Source: Erwinia billingiae Eb661 (GTDB lineage Bacteria > Pseudomonadota > Gammaproteobacteria > Enterobacterales > Enterobacteriaceae). From it: 64,000 nt of DNA. Below the pieces are notes generated by a model. That model ran no database searches. It was not told the origin of the DNA and worked only from the letters and a program-made list of their open reading frames with translations. The position numbers and the translations under genes are program-made. How positions within the stretch are numbered: position 1 is the stretch's first letter; each line of letters starts with the position of its first letter. The DNA is taken from contig NC_014306.1 of NCBI RefSeq assembly GCF_000196615.1, positions 3,224,001-3,288,000 of the forward strand. Direction: 5' to 3'. Below, piece by piece: positions 50,341 through 59,283 of the stretch.

Positions 50341-51246
50341 TTACTTGTTTCCCAGTCGCTCTTTGAATTTGTCTTTCAGGCGATTGATGAAATAGGTGCG
50401 GTTATCTTTATTGGTCAGGAAAAAGTAACGCATAAAGCTGACGCTGGCATGCAGCGACTTGCCATCCATCTTGTAGCGAAGCGGCAGCTTGTAGGCGCGG
50501 TAAGTATTGATATCGCGCTGCGTCAGGTAAGGCTTCATGTTATCCAGCCAGAATTCGGAATACTTGACCGACTCACCTTTGTGCTTGGAACCAAATTTGG
50601 TCACCAAATGGTAGTTAGCCAGCGGCTGGGCAATCATCACAAATTCATAGCCCTTTTTATCGGCACGAATGCAGAAATCGTAATCCTGATGACGGATGTA
50701 CTTCGGGTCAAATTTAATGTCTTCAGCATACTCACGCTTCAGCACAATGGTGCTGGTCTGAATAAAGCCGTAGCAACCGAACAGATATTCAGCAACGGTT
50801 TCGGTCCGTGCTACCGGCTGCATTGGCATCACCTTCAGGAAACTTCCGTCCTGAACGATGTTCACCTGGCTGAAAATAATAAACTTCTGTTTGCCCTGCG
50901 CTTCCAGCTTTTGAATTTCTTTCAGCGACTCAAGCAGCTTGTCTTTATGCCACTCATCATCCGCATCGAGGAAGCTGATGTAATCGCCGGTCGCCAGTTC
51001 GATACCTTTATTACGGGCACCGGATCCGTTCAGCTTCTCCTGCGACAGCACCAGATTAATCTTCAGCTGGCTGTATTTCTCTGCCTTCACCACTTCCGCC
51101 AGTTGCTCAGCATCGGCGGATTTATCATCAATGATGATCACTTCAAAGTTTTGGTAGGTTTGCGCGGCTACGCAGTCAAGCGTGGTGACAATTGATTCGG
51201 ATGCATTGTATGCAGGAATGACAATCGAAAAGAAAATATCCTTCAT
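50341..51246 (-). CDS. amsB: GT2 glycosyltransferase, AmsB-like
   Basis: A 301-residue GT-A enzyme. FSIVIPAYNASESIVTTLDC near 6, FEVIIIDDKSADAEQL near 34, GSGARNKGIELATGDYISFL near 73 with the metal motif LDADDEWHKD, and KYIRHQDYDFCIRADKKGY near 178 with the catalytic acidic region. It is the first transferase after wzc in the operon and probably adds an early sugar of the EPS repeat. About 125 bases with an intra-operon terminator separate it from wzc. A C-terminal basic stretch (RYFFLTNKDNRTYFINRLK) may sit on the membrane. Confidence 0.82.
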   Translation of the reverse strand: MKDIFFSIVIPAYNASESIVTTLDCVAAQTYQNFEVIIIDDKSADAEQLAEVVKAEKYSQLKINLVLSQEKLNGSGARNKGIELATGDYISFLDADDEWHKDKLLESLKEIQKLEAQGKQKFIIFSQVNIVQDGSFLKVMPMQPVARTETVAEYLFGCYGFIQTSTIVLKREYAEDIKFDPKYIRHQDYDFCIRADKKGYEFVMIAQPLANYHLVTKFGSKHKGESVKYSEFWLDNMKPYLTQRDINTYRAYKLPLRYKMDGKSLHASVSFMRYFFLTNKDNRTYFINRLKDKFKERLGNK

Positions 51247-51321
51247 TATCAGGCACCTTTTAAACGTCCAGATGAAACGGCCTAACGAATAACTCCCCTG
51301 CCCTGCGGCTCAAGGGGAGCA

Positions 51322-51360
51322 AATTAAAAGAACCTTTCCCGGTCAAAGCGAAAAGGTTCT
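51322..51360 (-). terminator. Intra-operon terminator after wzc
   Basis: agaaccttt (51329-51337) and aaaggttct (51352-51360), 14-base loop; on the minus strand TTTTAATTTG follows. It separates the export genes (wza-wzb-wzc) from the transferase genes. Confidence 0.75.
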
Positions 51361-51370
51361 TCTTTATTAC

Positions 51371-53554
51371 TTAGCTTTTCGCATCCTGCTTGTACTGGTA
51401 ATCGTAATAGTCATAACCGTAGCCATAGGCATTGGAGGCTTTACGTACCACGGCGTTAAGGATCACGCCCTTAATTTCAATACCATTCTGTGCAAAGCGC
51501 TTGTAACTGATATCCACTTCTTTCAGCGTGTTGGTCTCGAAGCGAGCCACCATCAGTGAAGTGCCTGCCAGCTTGCCGATAATAGAGGCATCGGTAACGG
51601 CCAGGATTGGTGGGGTATCAATCAGCACCAAATCGTAGTTCTTGCTTGCCCACTCCAGCAGGTCGTTCATGCGGCTGTGCATCAACAGTTCTGAAGGGTT
51701 TGGCGGAACCTGACCACGTGGAATGAAATCAAAGCCGAAGTCGCCGCGCTGTACCAGGTCAGTGGTGAATGGCGTTTTGCCAGACAGCACGTTAGACAGA
51801 CCGACTTTACCGCTGGCGCCTAACAGTTCGTGGGTATAACCACGACGCATGTCACCATCGATGAACAGCACTTTCTGACCGGCTTTCGCCACCAGGGTTG
51901 CCAGGTTGGCACAGATAAAGGTTTTACCAATACCCGGGCTGGCACCGGTGATCATCAGGATGTTGTTTTTGGCTTCCATCATCGCGAAGTGCAGGCTGGT
52001 ACGCAGGCTACGAATCGCTTCAATGGACAGGTCAGTTGGATTGCCCAGCGCCAGCAGCGTGTTGTGTGGGTCAGTTTTGCCCTGCACATTACGTTTGGTG
52101 AGCGCTTCAGCATCCTTCTTACGCTGCCATTCGGACAGTGGGACGCTGGCGTAAACGCTCATGCCCAACTCTTCCAGCTGATCCGGACGGTCGATACCGT
52201 GGTGGAACATCGCTTTCAGCACGATATAGCCAACGGAGAACATCAGGCCCAGAATCATGCTGGCTAAAATCAGCAGCATTTTCTTAGGTGCAACCGGGCT
52301 ACCGGCGGTTTCGGCGGTGTCTACAATGCGAACGTCACCCACGGTACTGGCTTTGCTGATGTTCAGTTCCTGTTGGCGGTTCAACAGCTGCATGTAGATT
52401 TCCTGACCGGCCTGCACATCACGCGTCAGACGCACGATATCCTGCTGGGTCTGCGGCATCTGGCCGATTTTGGTGTTCAGCTTTTTCTGCTCATCCAACA
52501 GCGTCTGGCGTTTTTCTAACAGCGCGCGGTAAGTCGGGTGATCTTTCTTGAACAGCTGAGACACTTCGGCTTCACGGAAGGTCAGTTCGTTCAGCTGAGT
52601 CTGGATGCTGACAGAAGAGTCCAGCGCAGACTTCGCTTCCAACGACATATCCACCGAGTCATTCGCACGACGGTAGGTATTCAGCTTGTCTTCTGCTGCG
52701 TCCAGCTTGCCACGCACATCCGGCAGCTGCTTCTTCAGGAAGATCAGGCTTTTCTCAGCTTCTTCAGATTTACGCTCAACGTTCTGGCCAACATAGTTGG
52801 TGATAATCTGGTTCAGCACCTTGCTGATCTGTACCGGATCCTCACCGTTGTAAACCAGACCCAGCACGCCGGTGTCTTTGCCTTTATCCGCAACGTTCAG
52901 GTTATCGTTAACCATCTTGATAGCCTGCAGCTCAGAAAGCTTGGTCGCGGTGAACGTGGTGCCGGCATCAATACCCTGAATGGCTTTAACCATAATGGTT
53001 ACGCCTTTCTGGTTTTCTACCTCACCCACTTTGCCTTTAAACAGCTCGTCACCATCTTTGCTGACGGTGTAGCTGTCCGGGCCGTTGACTTCGATTTCAA
53101 CGTTACGTTTTTCCCAGTCCATCGGTACGGTCAGCAACGGCACGTCCAGCGTACCCGGCTTGTTACCCGCCATACGTGACAGGCCCTGGCCAATCACCGG
53201 CAGGTAGTTCTGCTGTACCAGCACGTCCAGACCCAGGTCATGAACCGTTTTGCCGATAACCATACGTGAAGTCACAATCTGCACTTCCGTGTCAGACGTT
53301 GGCTGCGCGTTTGGCATCATTTGGGTCAGGTCGTTCAGCACGGTGTTCGGGTTTTTATTCTCTACCTGCACCATCGCATCCGCACTATAGATAGGCGTGG
53401 CGAACAGGCTATAAAGGGTCCCTAACAACATAAAAAGCGCTGTGACAGCCACAATTACCCAACGATGGTCTACCAGTTGTCCCACAAGATGCGCCAGATC
53501 CCATCCATTGGAATCGTCTTTTTGCGCGGACGGTGCCTTACTTTTTATATTCAT
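51371..53554 (-). CDS. amsA: EPS tyrosine autokinase / co-polymerase Wzc (AmsA)
   Basis: A 727-residue BY-kinase. Two membrane segments (about 32-51 and 424-446) enclose a periplasmic Wzz-type domain with coiled-coil helices (about 255-400). The cytosolic kinase has Walker A GASPGIGKTF (537-546), Walker A' VLFIDGDMRRG (562-572) and LVLIDTPPIL. The C-terminus is a tyrosine cluster, YGYGYDYYDYQYK, the autophosphorylation tail. Cycles of phosphorylation and removal by Wzb control EPS chain length and export with Wza. I chose ATG 53554; a frame start four codons upstream is less likely. Length fits AmsA of E. amylovora. Confidence 0.96.
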   Translation of the reverse strand: MNIKSKAPSAQKDDSNGWDLAHLVGQLVDHRWVIVAVTALFMLLGTLYSLFATPIYSADAMVQVENKNPNTVLNDLTQMMPNAQPTSDTEVQIVTSRMVIGKTVHDLGLDVLVQQNYLPVIGQGLSRMAGNKPGTLDVPLLTVPMDWEKRNVEIEVNGPDSYTVSKDGDELFKGKVGEVENQKGVTIMVKAIQGIDAGTTFTATKLSELQAIKMVNDNLNVADKGKDTGVLGLVYNGEDPVQISKVLNQIITNYVGQNVERKSEEAEKSLIFLKKQLPDVRGKLDAAEDKLNTYRRANDSVDMSLEAKSALDSSVSIQTQLNELTFREAEVSQLFKKDHPTYRALLEKRQTLLDEQKKLNTKIGQMPQTQQDIVRLTRDVQAGQEIYMQLLNRQQELNISKASTVGDVRIVDTAETAGSPVAPKKMLLILASMILGLMFSVGYIVLKAMFHHGIDRPDQLEELGMSVYASVPLSEWQRKKDAEALTKRNVQGKTDPHNTLLALGNPTDLSIEAIRSLRTSLHFAMMEAKNNILMITGASPGIGKTFICANLATLVAKAGQKVLFIDGDMRRGYTHELLGASGKVGLSNVLSGKTPFTTDLVQRGDFGFDFIPRGQVPPNPSELLMHSRMNDLLEWASKNYDLVLIDTPPILAVTDASIIGKLAGTSLMVARFETNTLKEVDISYKRFAQNGIEIKGVILNAVVRKASNAYGYGYDYYDYQYKQDAKS

Positions 53555-53566
53555 GGATATTCTCAA

Positions 53567-54001
53567 CTATCGGCTTAATGCGTTGACCCATTTCTGGGCA
53601 GCGTTTTCGAGTATTCCGTACACGGCTTCAAAGGCTTCGCGGCTTTTCTTATAGGGATCCGCTATTTCCTGTTGGTTAAGCCAGTGGCCAAATAACATGG
53701 TCTTGCCACGTACGGAAGGGTTGATGCGGTTGACCAAATCGACATGTTTCTTTTCCATCACCAGGATCAGATCGTAATCCCGGCACATGCCTGAGGTCAG
53801 CTGTTGGGCGACGTGCCCATCCAGTGAGACCCCATGTTGATCGGCCACGCTGCTTGCTGTCCCATCGGCTGCCTCGCCCACCATGGCACCGAGCCCGGCT
53901 GAAGCGATTTTTTTATCTGGCAATGCCGATTTGAGTAACCGCTCCCCGGTGGGAGAGCGGCAGATGTTTCCGACACAGACCACTAAGATTGAATTAATCA
54001 T
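53567..54001 (-). CDS. amsI: Low-molecular-weight protein tyrosine phosphatase Wzb (AmsI)
   Basis: A 144-residue cytosolic phosphatase. The P-loop is VVCVGNICRSPTGERLL with Cys9 and Arg15, and the catalytic aspartate lies in the NQQEIADPYKKS loop near 112. It dephosphorylates the tyrosine tail of Wzc. It sits between wza (15 bases upstream) and wzc (12 bases downstream), all minus strand, as in colanic acid and amylovoran clusters. Confidence 0.96.
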   Translation of the reverse strand: MINSILVVCVGNICRSPTGERLLKSALPDKKIASAGLGAMVGEAADGTASSVADQHGVSLDGHVAQQLTSGMCRDYDLILVMEKKHVDLVNRINPSVRGKTMLFGHWLNQQEIADPYKKSREAFEAVYGILENAAQKWVNALSR

Positions 54002-54016
54002 AATGTTCCCCGGTCA

Positions 54017-55150
54017 TTACCAGTTGTGAATCGTCTGGACGTTACGTGTTGCGTCGTAGAGGCCACTGATGGTTGGGACCAGCTGCGAAATCACGCGGTT
54101 CCAACGTGCCAGAGGCGTTGCCGTAACGTAAACGATGTCGTAAGGCTGCAGTTGGAACTCAGAGCCCATGACCATCGCCGAAGCGTCTTTGGTATTCAGC
54201 TGATAGATATTCGCAATCTTCTTACGATTGTTGCCTTTGATAGGGCGGATTACGAATACGCCGGTGGCATCGGCCACGGTCTGATCCATCCCCTGAGCAG
54301 TGCCCAGCGCTTCCGCCAGCGTCATGCCGCTGCGGTCCATTTTCAGGGTGGCAGGCTGTTTCACTTCGCCCATTACAAAGACTTTCAGATCGTCGTTGCG
54401 TGGAACGTAGAGAATGTCGCCCGGATAGAGCAGATGGTTCTGGGACAGGTCGCCATTTTGCATCAGCGCCTGCAGTGAGATAGGCATCTCTCGACCGTTG
54501 TGCGTCAGCACAACGTTACGCCAGTCGGCCGTAGCAGTCAGACCGCCTGCGGCGTTAATGGCATCAAGGATAGTTAACGGTACGTTAGTGATTGGCTGCT
54601 GACCGGAGGTGGTCACTTCGCCCGTCACGTAGGCTTTTTGCGATTTAAATGACGCTACGCTGACATCGACCTGCGGGCTTTCGATGTACTGCGCCAGACG
54701 ACGAGAAATCTCATCACGCACTTCCTGCACCGTGCGGGTGGCAACGCGAACGCGGCCAATGTACGGATAGAAGATGGTGCCGTCTGAATGTACCCAGTTA
54801 CCGGTATCGCTCGCGCTGCGGTACTGGCCAGCTGGCGTAGTCAGTTCAGGGTGGTCCCACACGGTGACGGTCAATACATCGCCCACACCAATGCGGTATT
54901 CATAGTTCTGCAATTCGTTCTGCAGGCTTGGGTTAGGCTGCGCAACGACAGGCGTTGGTCGCATTTGCTCAACCAGACCTGGGGTCATAGGAAAGACGTT
55001 GACGTATTTATCAATATCGAAGTCACTATCCTGCTGCTTAATGACATCTTTTCCGCTGGTGGAAAGGTTACTACCCGGAGCGATGGTACATCCGGAAAGG
55101 AGTGCTGCCGATACCATCAGGGGTATCAATTTCGTTTTGATTGTGATCAT
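54017..55150 (-). CDS. amsH: Outer-membrane EPS export lipoprotein Wza (AmsH)
   Basis: A 377-residue lipoprotein with lipobox [10 protein letters not shown] (Cys21). [19 protein letters not shown] near 86 is the Poly_export (PES) domain; two SLBB domains follow ([20 protein letters not shown] near 171 and [20 protein letters not shown] near 255), and the C-terminal [20 protein letters not shown] is the amphipathic helix that forms the outer-membrane pore in the octamer. It carries the polymer from Wzc to the outside. 292 bases separate it from amsG. Confidence 0.96.
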   Translation of the reverse strand: MITIKTKLIPLMVSAALLSGCTIAPGSNLSTSGKDVIKQQDSDFDIDKYVNVFPMTPGLVEQMRPTPVVAQPNPSLQNELQNYEYRIGVGDVLTVTVWDHPELTTPAGQYRSASDTGNWVHSDGTIFYPYIGRVRVATRTVQEVRDEISRRLAQYIESPQVDVSVASFKSQKAYVTGEVTTSGQQPITNVPLTILDAINAAGGLTATADWRNVVLTHNGREMPISLQALMQNGDLSQNHLLYPGDILYVPRNDDLKVFVMGEVKQPATLKMDRSGMTLAEALGTAQGMDQTVADATGVFVIRPIKGNNRKKIANIYQLNTKDASAMVMGSEFQLQPYDIVYVTATPLARWNRVISQLVPTISGLYDATRNVQTIHNW

Positions 55151-55442
55151 CTGGTTCTTCGCTATCAGTAAATTGATTGATAGTGGCGAGTCCGCCGCTG
55201 TGTAGCGTCATGCAAAATGAATAAGGTGAAGCAACTGTTCAAGCACTGTAACTGTCAGTCATTATCTTTAACTCCCTATCCTTTTTTATGTCTTGCCGGA
55301 TTGATTAAAGCCGACGCTTAACATTCATCAAAAAAAAGTTTGTTTAGCTCGCAAGTCAATGACAGTTAGCAGTCAAAAGACACTCTTTAATACCGGGACG
55401 AGCCGACAACGCCCGCCCCGTTTTGACGGGACAACGCCCCTG
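55151..55442 (-). other. Long spacer between amsG and wza
   Basis: 292 bases in an otherwise tight operon. A 10-base direct repeat gacaacgccc occurs at 55405-55414 and 55430-55439, just after amsG, and a run of eight T (minus strand) lies at about 55330-55337. An internal promoter or attenuator is possible; none is proven by motif. Confidence 0.4.
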
Positions 55443-56876
55443 TCAATAAGCCCCATCACGTTTCAAAACCACACCAACCGTTTTGAAAAGAATGGCGATA
55501 TCGTTCCACAGTGACCAGTTTTTTACGTACCAGGAGTCAAAGTAAACACGAGTTTCGTAATCAACATCATTACGGCCACTCACCTGCCACAAGCCGGTCA
55601 TGCCAGGTTTCGCCATAAAGTAGTAATCCACATCACCCGCGTAACGCTCCAGCTCATCTTCAATGACCGGACGCGGACCCACCAGACTCATTTCACCGCG
55701 AACCACATTCCACAACTGCGGCAGTTCATCCAGGCTGGTTTTACGAATAAAGTGACCAATACGCGTAATACGCGGGTCGTTTTTCAGTTTGAAGTCTTTA
55801 TCCCACTCGGCCCGGGCAATCGGGTCGGTGCGCAGCACTTCCTCCAGCACTTCTTTGGAGTTAACGCACATTGAGCGGAACTTAAGGCATTTGAATTTAC
55901 GGCCGTTCATACCTACACGTTCGTGACCATAAATCGGGTTGCCGCCATCGCGCGCTACCATAAAGATCAGTACCGCCAGCGCAGGCATTAACATGGTGAT
56001 GATGCCCAGCGCACCGATAATGTCGAACGCGCGTTTCACGATGCGTGAGGTGCGCTTAGCCAGGTTATTACTGACGCGCAGGATCATCACTTCGTGGCTG
56101 AAGATATATGCCATATCCGTGCCATATAGCGGAACGCCGCGTAATGAAGGTATCACGGATACGGAACGGCAGTTATGTTTCGCCAGATTTTTCAGCCACA
56201 AATCGCGGAACTGACTCTGCTCATATTCAACGGCCACGATAAACTGCGTGTCGCCGTTCACCAGCTGCCACAGCGCATTCTCTTCGCGGACGACAGGAAT
56301 ACCAAATAAGGCTGGGGCTGGCGTACCGCCATCTACATCGTAGAAGGCCACAACATCGAAACCCATCACCTCTTCGCTTTGCAGAGCCAGGTAGGCTTCT
56401 TCGGCGTTTTTGCCGCTACCGATAATAATCGTTTGTCTTTTCCACAGACCGTAGTGGTTAAGAATACGCTTCACGATGGCGCGGCCAATTGGAATTAAGA
56501 TTAACGCCAGAATCCAGGTTGTGACCCAAATCCAACGGGACATTTCCCATTTGGATAATGCGGTAATCGACAGGTCGATCACCGAGAAAATCAGAATAGT
56601 TCTGAATATTTCTTTTAACTCAAACCAGAATGGCTTGCGATAAGTATAGTGGCGCTGGCGAACCCAGAACCAAAAGATACAGACCACAGAGAGAATAATG
56701 TGTGTCGCTATTTTTAACTGCAGCGCTTGTAGAGAAATATCGCTCAGAAGATTTCCGGGCAATGCATTAATCAACAAGATTGCAATAAACAAAGAGGCAT
56801 TAAAAAAGACTAAATCTGAAAGTGCCAGTGATAGTTTAATTAACAACCCTTTAAAGGTGAACTCTATATCGCGCAT
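55443..56876 (-). CDS. amsG: Undecaprenyl-phosphate galactose phosphotransferase AmsG
   Basis: A 477-residue initiating enzyme of the WbaP/WcaJ type. Five N-terminal hydrophobic segments and a CoA-binding-like middle domain ([17 protein letters not shown] near 150) lead to the bacterial sugar transferase domain (about 280-477): [56 protein letters not shown] and [14 protein letters not shown]. It transfers galactose or glucose 1-phosphate to undecaprenyl phosphate, the first step of EPS repeat synthesis. First gene of the EPS operon, with a long leader carrying JUMPStart and an RcsAB-like box, so Rcs and RfaH control is expected. Confidence 0.95.
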   Translation of the reverse strand: MRDIEFTFKGLLIKLSLALSDLVFFNASLFIAILLINALPGNLLSDISLQALQLKIATHIILSVVCIFWFWVRQRHYTYRKPFWFELKEIFRTILIFSVIDLSITALSKWEMSRWIWVTTWILALILIPIGRAIVKRILNHYGLWKRQTIIIGSGKNAEEAYLALQSEEVMGFDVVAFYDVDGGTPAPALFGIPVVREENALWQLVNGDTQFIVAVEYEQSQFRDLWLKNLAKHNCRSVSVIPSLRGVPLYGTDMAYIFSHEVMILRVSNNLAKRTSRIVKRAFDIIGALGIITMLMPALAVLIFMVARDGGNPIYGHERVGMNGRKFKCLKFRSMCVNSKEVLEEVLRTDPIARAEWDKDFKLKNDPRITRIGHFIRKTSLDELPQLWNVVRGEMSLVGPRPVIEDELERYAGDVDYYFMAKPGMTGLWQVSGRNDVDYETRVYFDSWYVKNWSLWNDIAILFKTVGVVLKRDGAY

Positions 56877-57094
56877 AGTTAACTCTTAATTTTTTCTTCG
56901 GAAGCCTGTGATTTATTAATTTCCACCACTGAAAATAATTGCGTGTTTTTTACTCACGTCATTTATTACACAGGAAACGTATTTGGGAGTCGTGTTAAAG
57001 GTCATCGTAACTGGCAGAGCGACAAGAGAATTGACATGTAAAATCAACAACAACGGTAGTGACACCCCAGCTTGCCCGCCCATTCCTGGTCTGG

Positions 57095-57133
57095 CACGCT
57101 ACCGCCCCTGGCTTGTAGCTGCCAATGCGCTGT
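57095..57133 (-). promoter_or_regulatory. JUMPStart / ops element upstream of the EPS operon
   Basis: On the minus strand GGCGGTAGCGTG (57106-57095) preceded by AGCCAGGG and GCAGCTACAA, a full JUMPStart. Nineteen bases around the core (ggcacgctaccgcccctgg) are identical to the element in front of rfbB. It lies 219 bases upstream of amsG. Confidence 0.95.
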
Positions 57134-57288
57134 AACGCTGCTTTACCTTGTTGTTTTTATCCTGTCCTCTCCGGGCTCAGGCTAACGTGTTTGCCGTCTT
57201 AACGTGTTGCTGTTCACATAAAAAGAGATTAAGACGCCGTTACTGCGCAAATTGCGTCATTAACGCAGACATTTACTAACACGTTGCT

Positions 57289-57316
57289 ATACTAGTTATT
57301 ACTGGCCTGTTTACAA
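57289..57316 (-). promoter_or_regulatory. Candidate promoter of the EPS operon
   Basis: On the minus strand TTGTAA (57316-57311), 16 bases, TAGTAT (57294-57289). It lies between the RcsAB-like box and the JUMPStart, the expected order. Both hexamers are imperfect. Confidence 0.4.
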
Positions 57317-57428
57317 GAGGCTGTCCCTGCCCGCACTGTCTTTTAGGATTAAGACTACCTTTCGTTCCAGTCTATACCTTGCATACACTCTCCCCCTTCT
57401 GGATAAAATTCAGATTAATTCGATCTCT

Positions 57429-57442
57429 TAAGATTAATCCTG
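57429..57442. promoter_or_regulatory. RcsAB-box-like site upstream of amsG
   Basis: taagattaatcctg matches 11 of 14 positions of the enterobacterial RcsAB box TAAGAATATTCCTA. It lies 553-566 bases before the amsG start. In E. amylovora RcsA/RcsB bind at about this distance from amsG (reported as roughly -578 to -501), from memory of that work. Confidence 0.55.
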
Positions 57443-57681
57443 AACGGATTGCGTCAGCCGAGAAGTATCACCGAATTTCCGCTCACAACCTATGCGAATA
57501 GTCTTGAAAACTCCGGCAGCAAAATACTCCGGATTTATCTTAGTAAATTCATTTGATGATTATCCCGCCAGTGACGATAAACTGAGCTTTCACTTCAGCT
57601 GACTCTTCCGATTATTTGTTGAATCGCTGCCGATTCACTATCATCATCTCAACTGTTTCAATCTTTGCAGGTGTGTGCGTA
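57443..57681. other. Upstream region of yegH
   Basis: About 240 bases between the RcsAB-like box and yegH. No supported frame apart from the 5' extension of yegH, which I reject. A yegH promoter should be here; I cannot single it out. With the EPS leader this makes up the 805-base gap between amsG and yegH. Confidence 0.4.
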
Positions 57682-59265
57682 ATGTTCGAATGGATCGCCG
57701 ATCCCTCTATCTGGGCTGGCCTGGTCACCCTTATCGTTTTAGAACTGGTCCTGGGGATTGATAATCTTGTCTTTATCGCCATCCTGGCGGAAAAACTCCC
57801 CCCTGCCCTGCGCGACAGAGCCCGTGTAACCGGCCTGCTGCTGGCATTAGTGATGCGGTTGCTGCTGCTGGCATCTATCTCCTGGATCTCCTCCCTTATT
57901 ACGCCGCTTTTCACACTGATCGGGCACCCTTTCAGTGCACGTGACCTGATCATGCTGATTGGCGGGATCTTCTTACTGTTCAAAGCCACCATGGAATTGA
58001 ACGAGCGGCTGGAAGGCAAGGATGAGGATGAAAACCCACAAAAGCGTGGTGCTAAATTTTGGCCGGTTGTCGCGCAAATAGTGGTCCTGGATGCGGTGTT
58101 TTCACTGGACTCGGTGATCACCGCCGTTGGCATGGTTGATCACCTCGCGGTGATGATGGCCGCGGTGATTGTAGCCATCTTCCTGATGCTTCTGGCCAGC
58201 AAACCATTAACAAGATTTGTTAATGGACACCCGACGATCGTCATCCTCTGTCTTAGCTTCCTGCTAATGATTGGTTTCAGCCTGGTCGCCGACGGTTTTG
58301 GCTATGAAATTCCAAAAGGCTACCTTTATGCCGCGATTGGCTTCTCAATCATCATCGAAGCGCTGAATCAGCTGGCGCAATTTAACCGTCGCCGCTTCCT
58401 TTCATCGACCTCGCCATTAAGGAAGAGAACCGCAGAAGCGGTGCTGCGTTTATTACGCGGTAATCATGAACCGGCCGAACTGGACTCGCAGACCTCGGCA
58501 CTGGTGGCCGACAATATTGAAAGCCAGGCGATTTTCAATAAGCAGGAGCGGATGATGATTGCGCGGGTGCTCGGCATGGGCCAGCGCACGGTCAGCAGCA
58601 TTATGACCTCGCGCCATGATGTTGAGCATGTGGACCTCAGCGAGTCGCCTGAGAAAATCATGTCACTGCTCGACCTGAATCAACATACGCGCATCGTGGT
58701 GACCGATAACAGTGACGATCCGCTTGGCGTGGTGCACGTTATCGACCTGCTGAAACAATCCCTGCACGGGGACAGTCTGGATATCAGGGCGTTGATCCGC
58801 CAGCCCCTGGTGTTCCCCGAACAGCTCACCTTACTGCCCGCGCTGGAGCAATTTCGCTCCGCACGGACGCATTTCGCCTTTGTGGTGGATGAGTTTGGCT
58901 CGGTGGAAGGGGTCGTGACATTAAGTGACGTGATGGAAACCATCGCCGGCAACCTGCCTAATGAAGGTGAAGCGATCGATCCGCGCTACGACATTCAGCA
59001 AAATACCGACGGCAGCTGGACGGCTAATGGCCATATGCCGCTGGACGACCTGGTGATGTATCTGGAGTTACCGCTGAATGAGAAGCGGGAATATCACACG
59101 CTGGCAGGGTTACTGATGGAGCATATGCAGCGGGTGCCGCAGCAAGGGGAAGAGATTCAGGTGGGGGATTTCCTGTTCCGTACGTTGCAGGTAGACAGCC
59201 ACCGCGTCCAGAAAGTGCAAATCATTCCGTTGGCGGTGACTGAAGAGCCGGATTACGAAGTCTGA
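57682..59265 (+). CDS. yegH: TerC-family membrane protein with CBS and CorC_HlyC domains (YegH)
   Basis: A 527-residue protein, the same length as E. coli YegH. Residues 1-220 form the TerC membrane domain with [19 protein letters not shown] and the acidic [11 protein letters not shown] motif, matched by [15 protein letters not shown] in the second half. Residues about 285-400 are a CBS pair ([23 protein letters not shown]), and the C-terminus (about 440-527) a CorC_HlyC domain. Related proteins are linked to metal-ion efflux; YegH itself is unproven. ATG 57682 was chosen because the protein then starts as in E. coli; 22 more codons upstream are open. It is convergent with asmA. Confidence 0.92.
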   Translation: MFEWIADPSIWAGLVTLIVLELVLGIDNLVFIAILAEKLPPALRDRARVTGLLLALVMRLLLLASISWISSLITPLFTLIGHPFSARDLIMLIGGIFLLFKATMELNERLEGKDEDENPQKRGAKFWPVVAQIVVLDAVFSLDSVITAVGMVDHLAVMMAAVIVAIFLMLLASKPLTRFVNGHPTIVILCLSFLLMIGFSLVADGFGYEIPKGYLYAAIGFSIIIEALNQLAQFNRRRFLSSTSPLRKRTAEAVLRLLRGNHEPAELDSQTSALVADNIESQAIFNKQERMMIARVLGMGQRTVSSIMTSRHDVEHVDLSESPEKIMSLLDLNQHTRIVVTDNSDDPLGVVHVIDLLKQSLHGDSLDIRALIRQPLVFPEQLTLLPALEQFRSARTHFAFVVDEFGSVEGVVTLSDVMETIAGNLPNEGEAIDPRYDIQQNTDGSWTANGHMPLDDLVMYLELPLNEKREYHTLAGLLMEHMQRVPQQGEEIQVGDFLFRTLQVDSHRVQKVQIIPLAVTEEPDYEV

Positions 59266-59283
59266 GCAACTTCCCGGCTCCTG

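Noticed and set aside
52538..53179. 213-codon plus-strand frame opposite wzc
   Set aside because: Lies entirely within the coding sequence of the BY-kinase; no supporting signal.
59245..59280. gagccgg/ccggctc pairing between yegH and asmA as a terminator
   Set aside because: Long loop inside coding sequence and no T-run on either strand.
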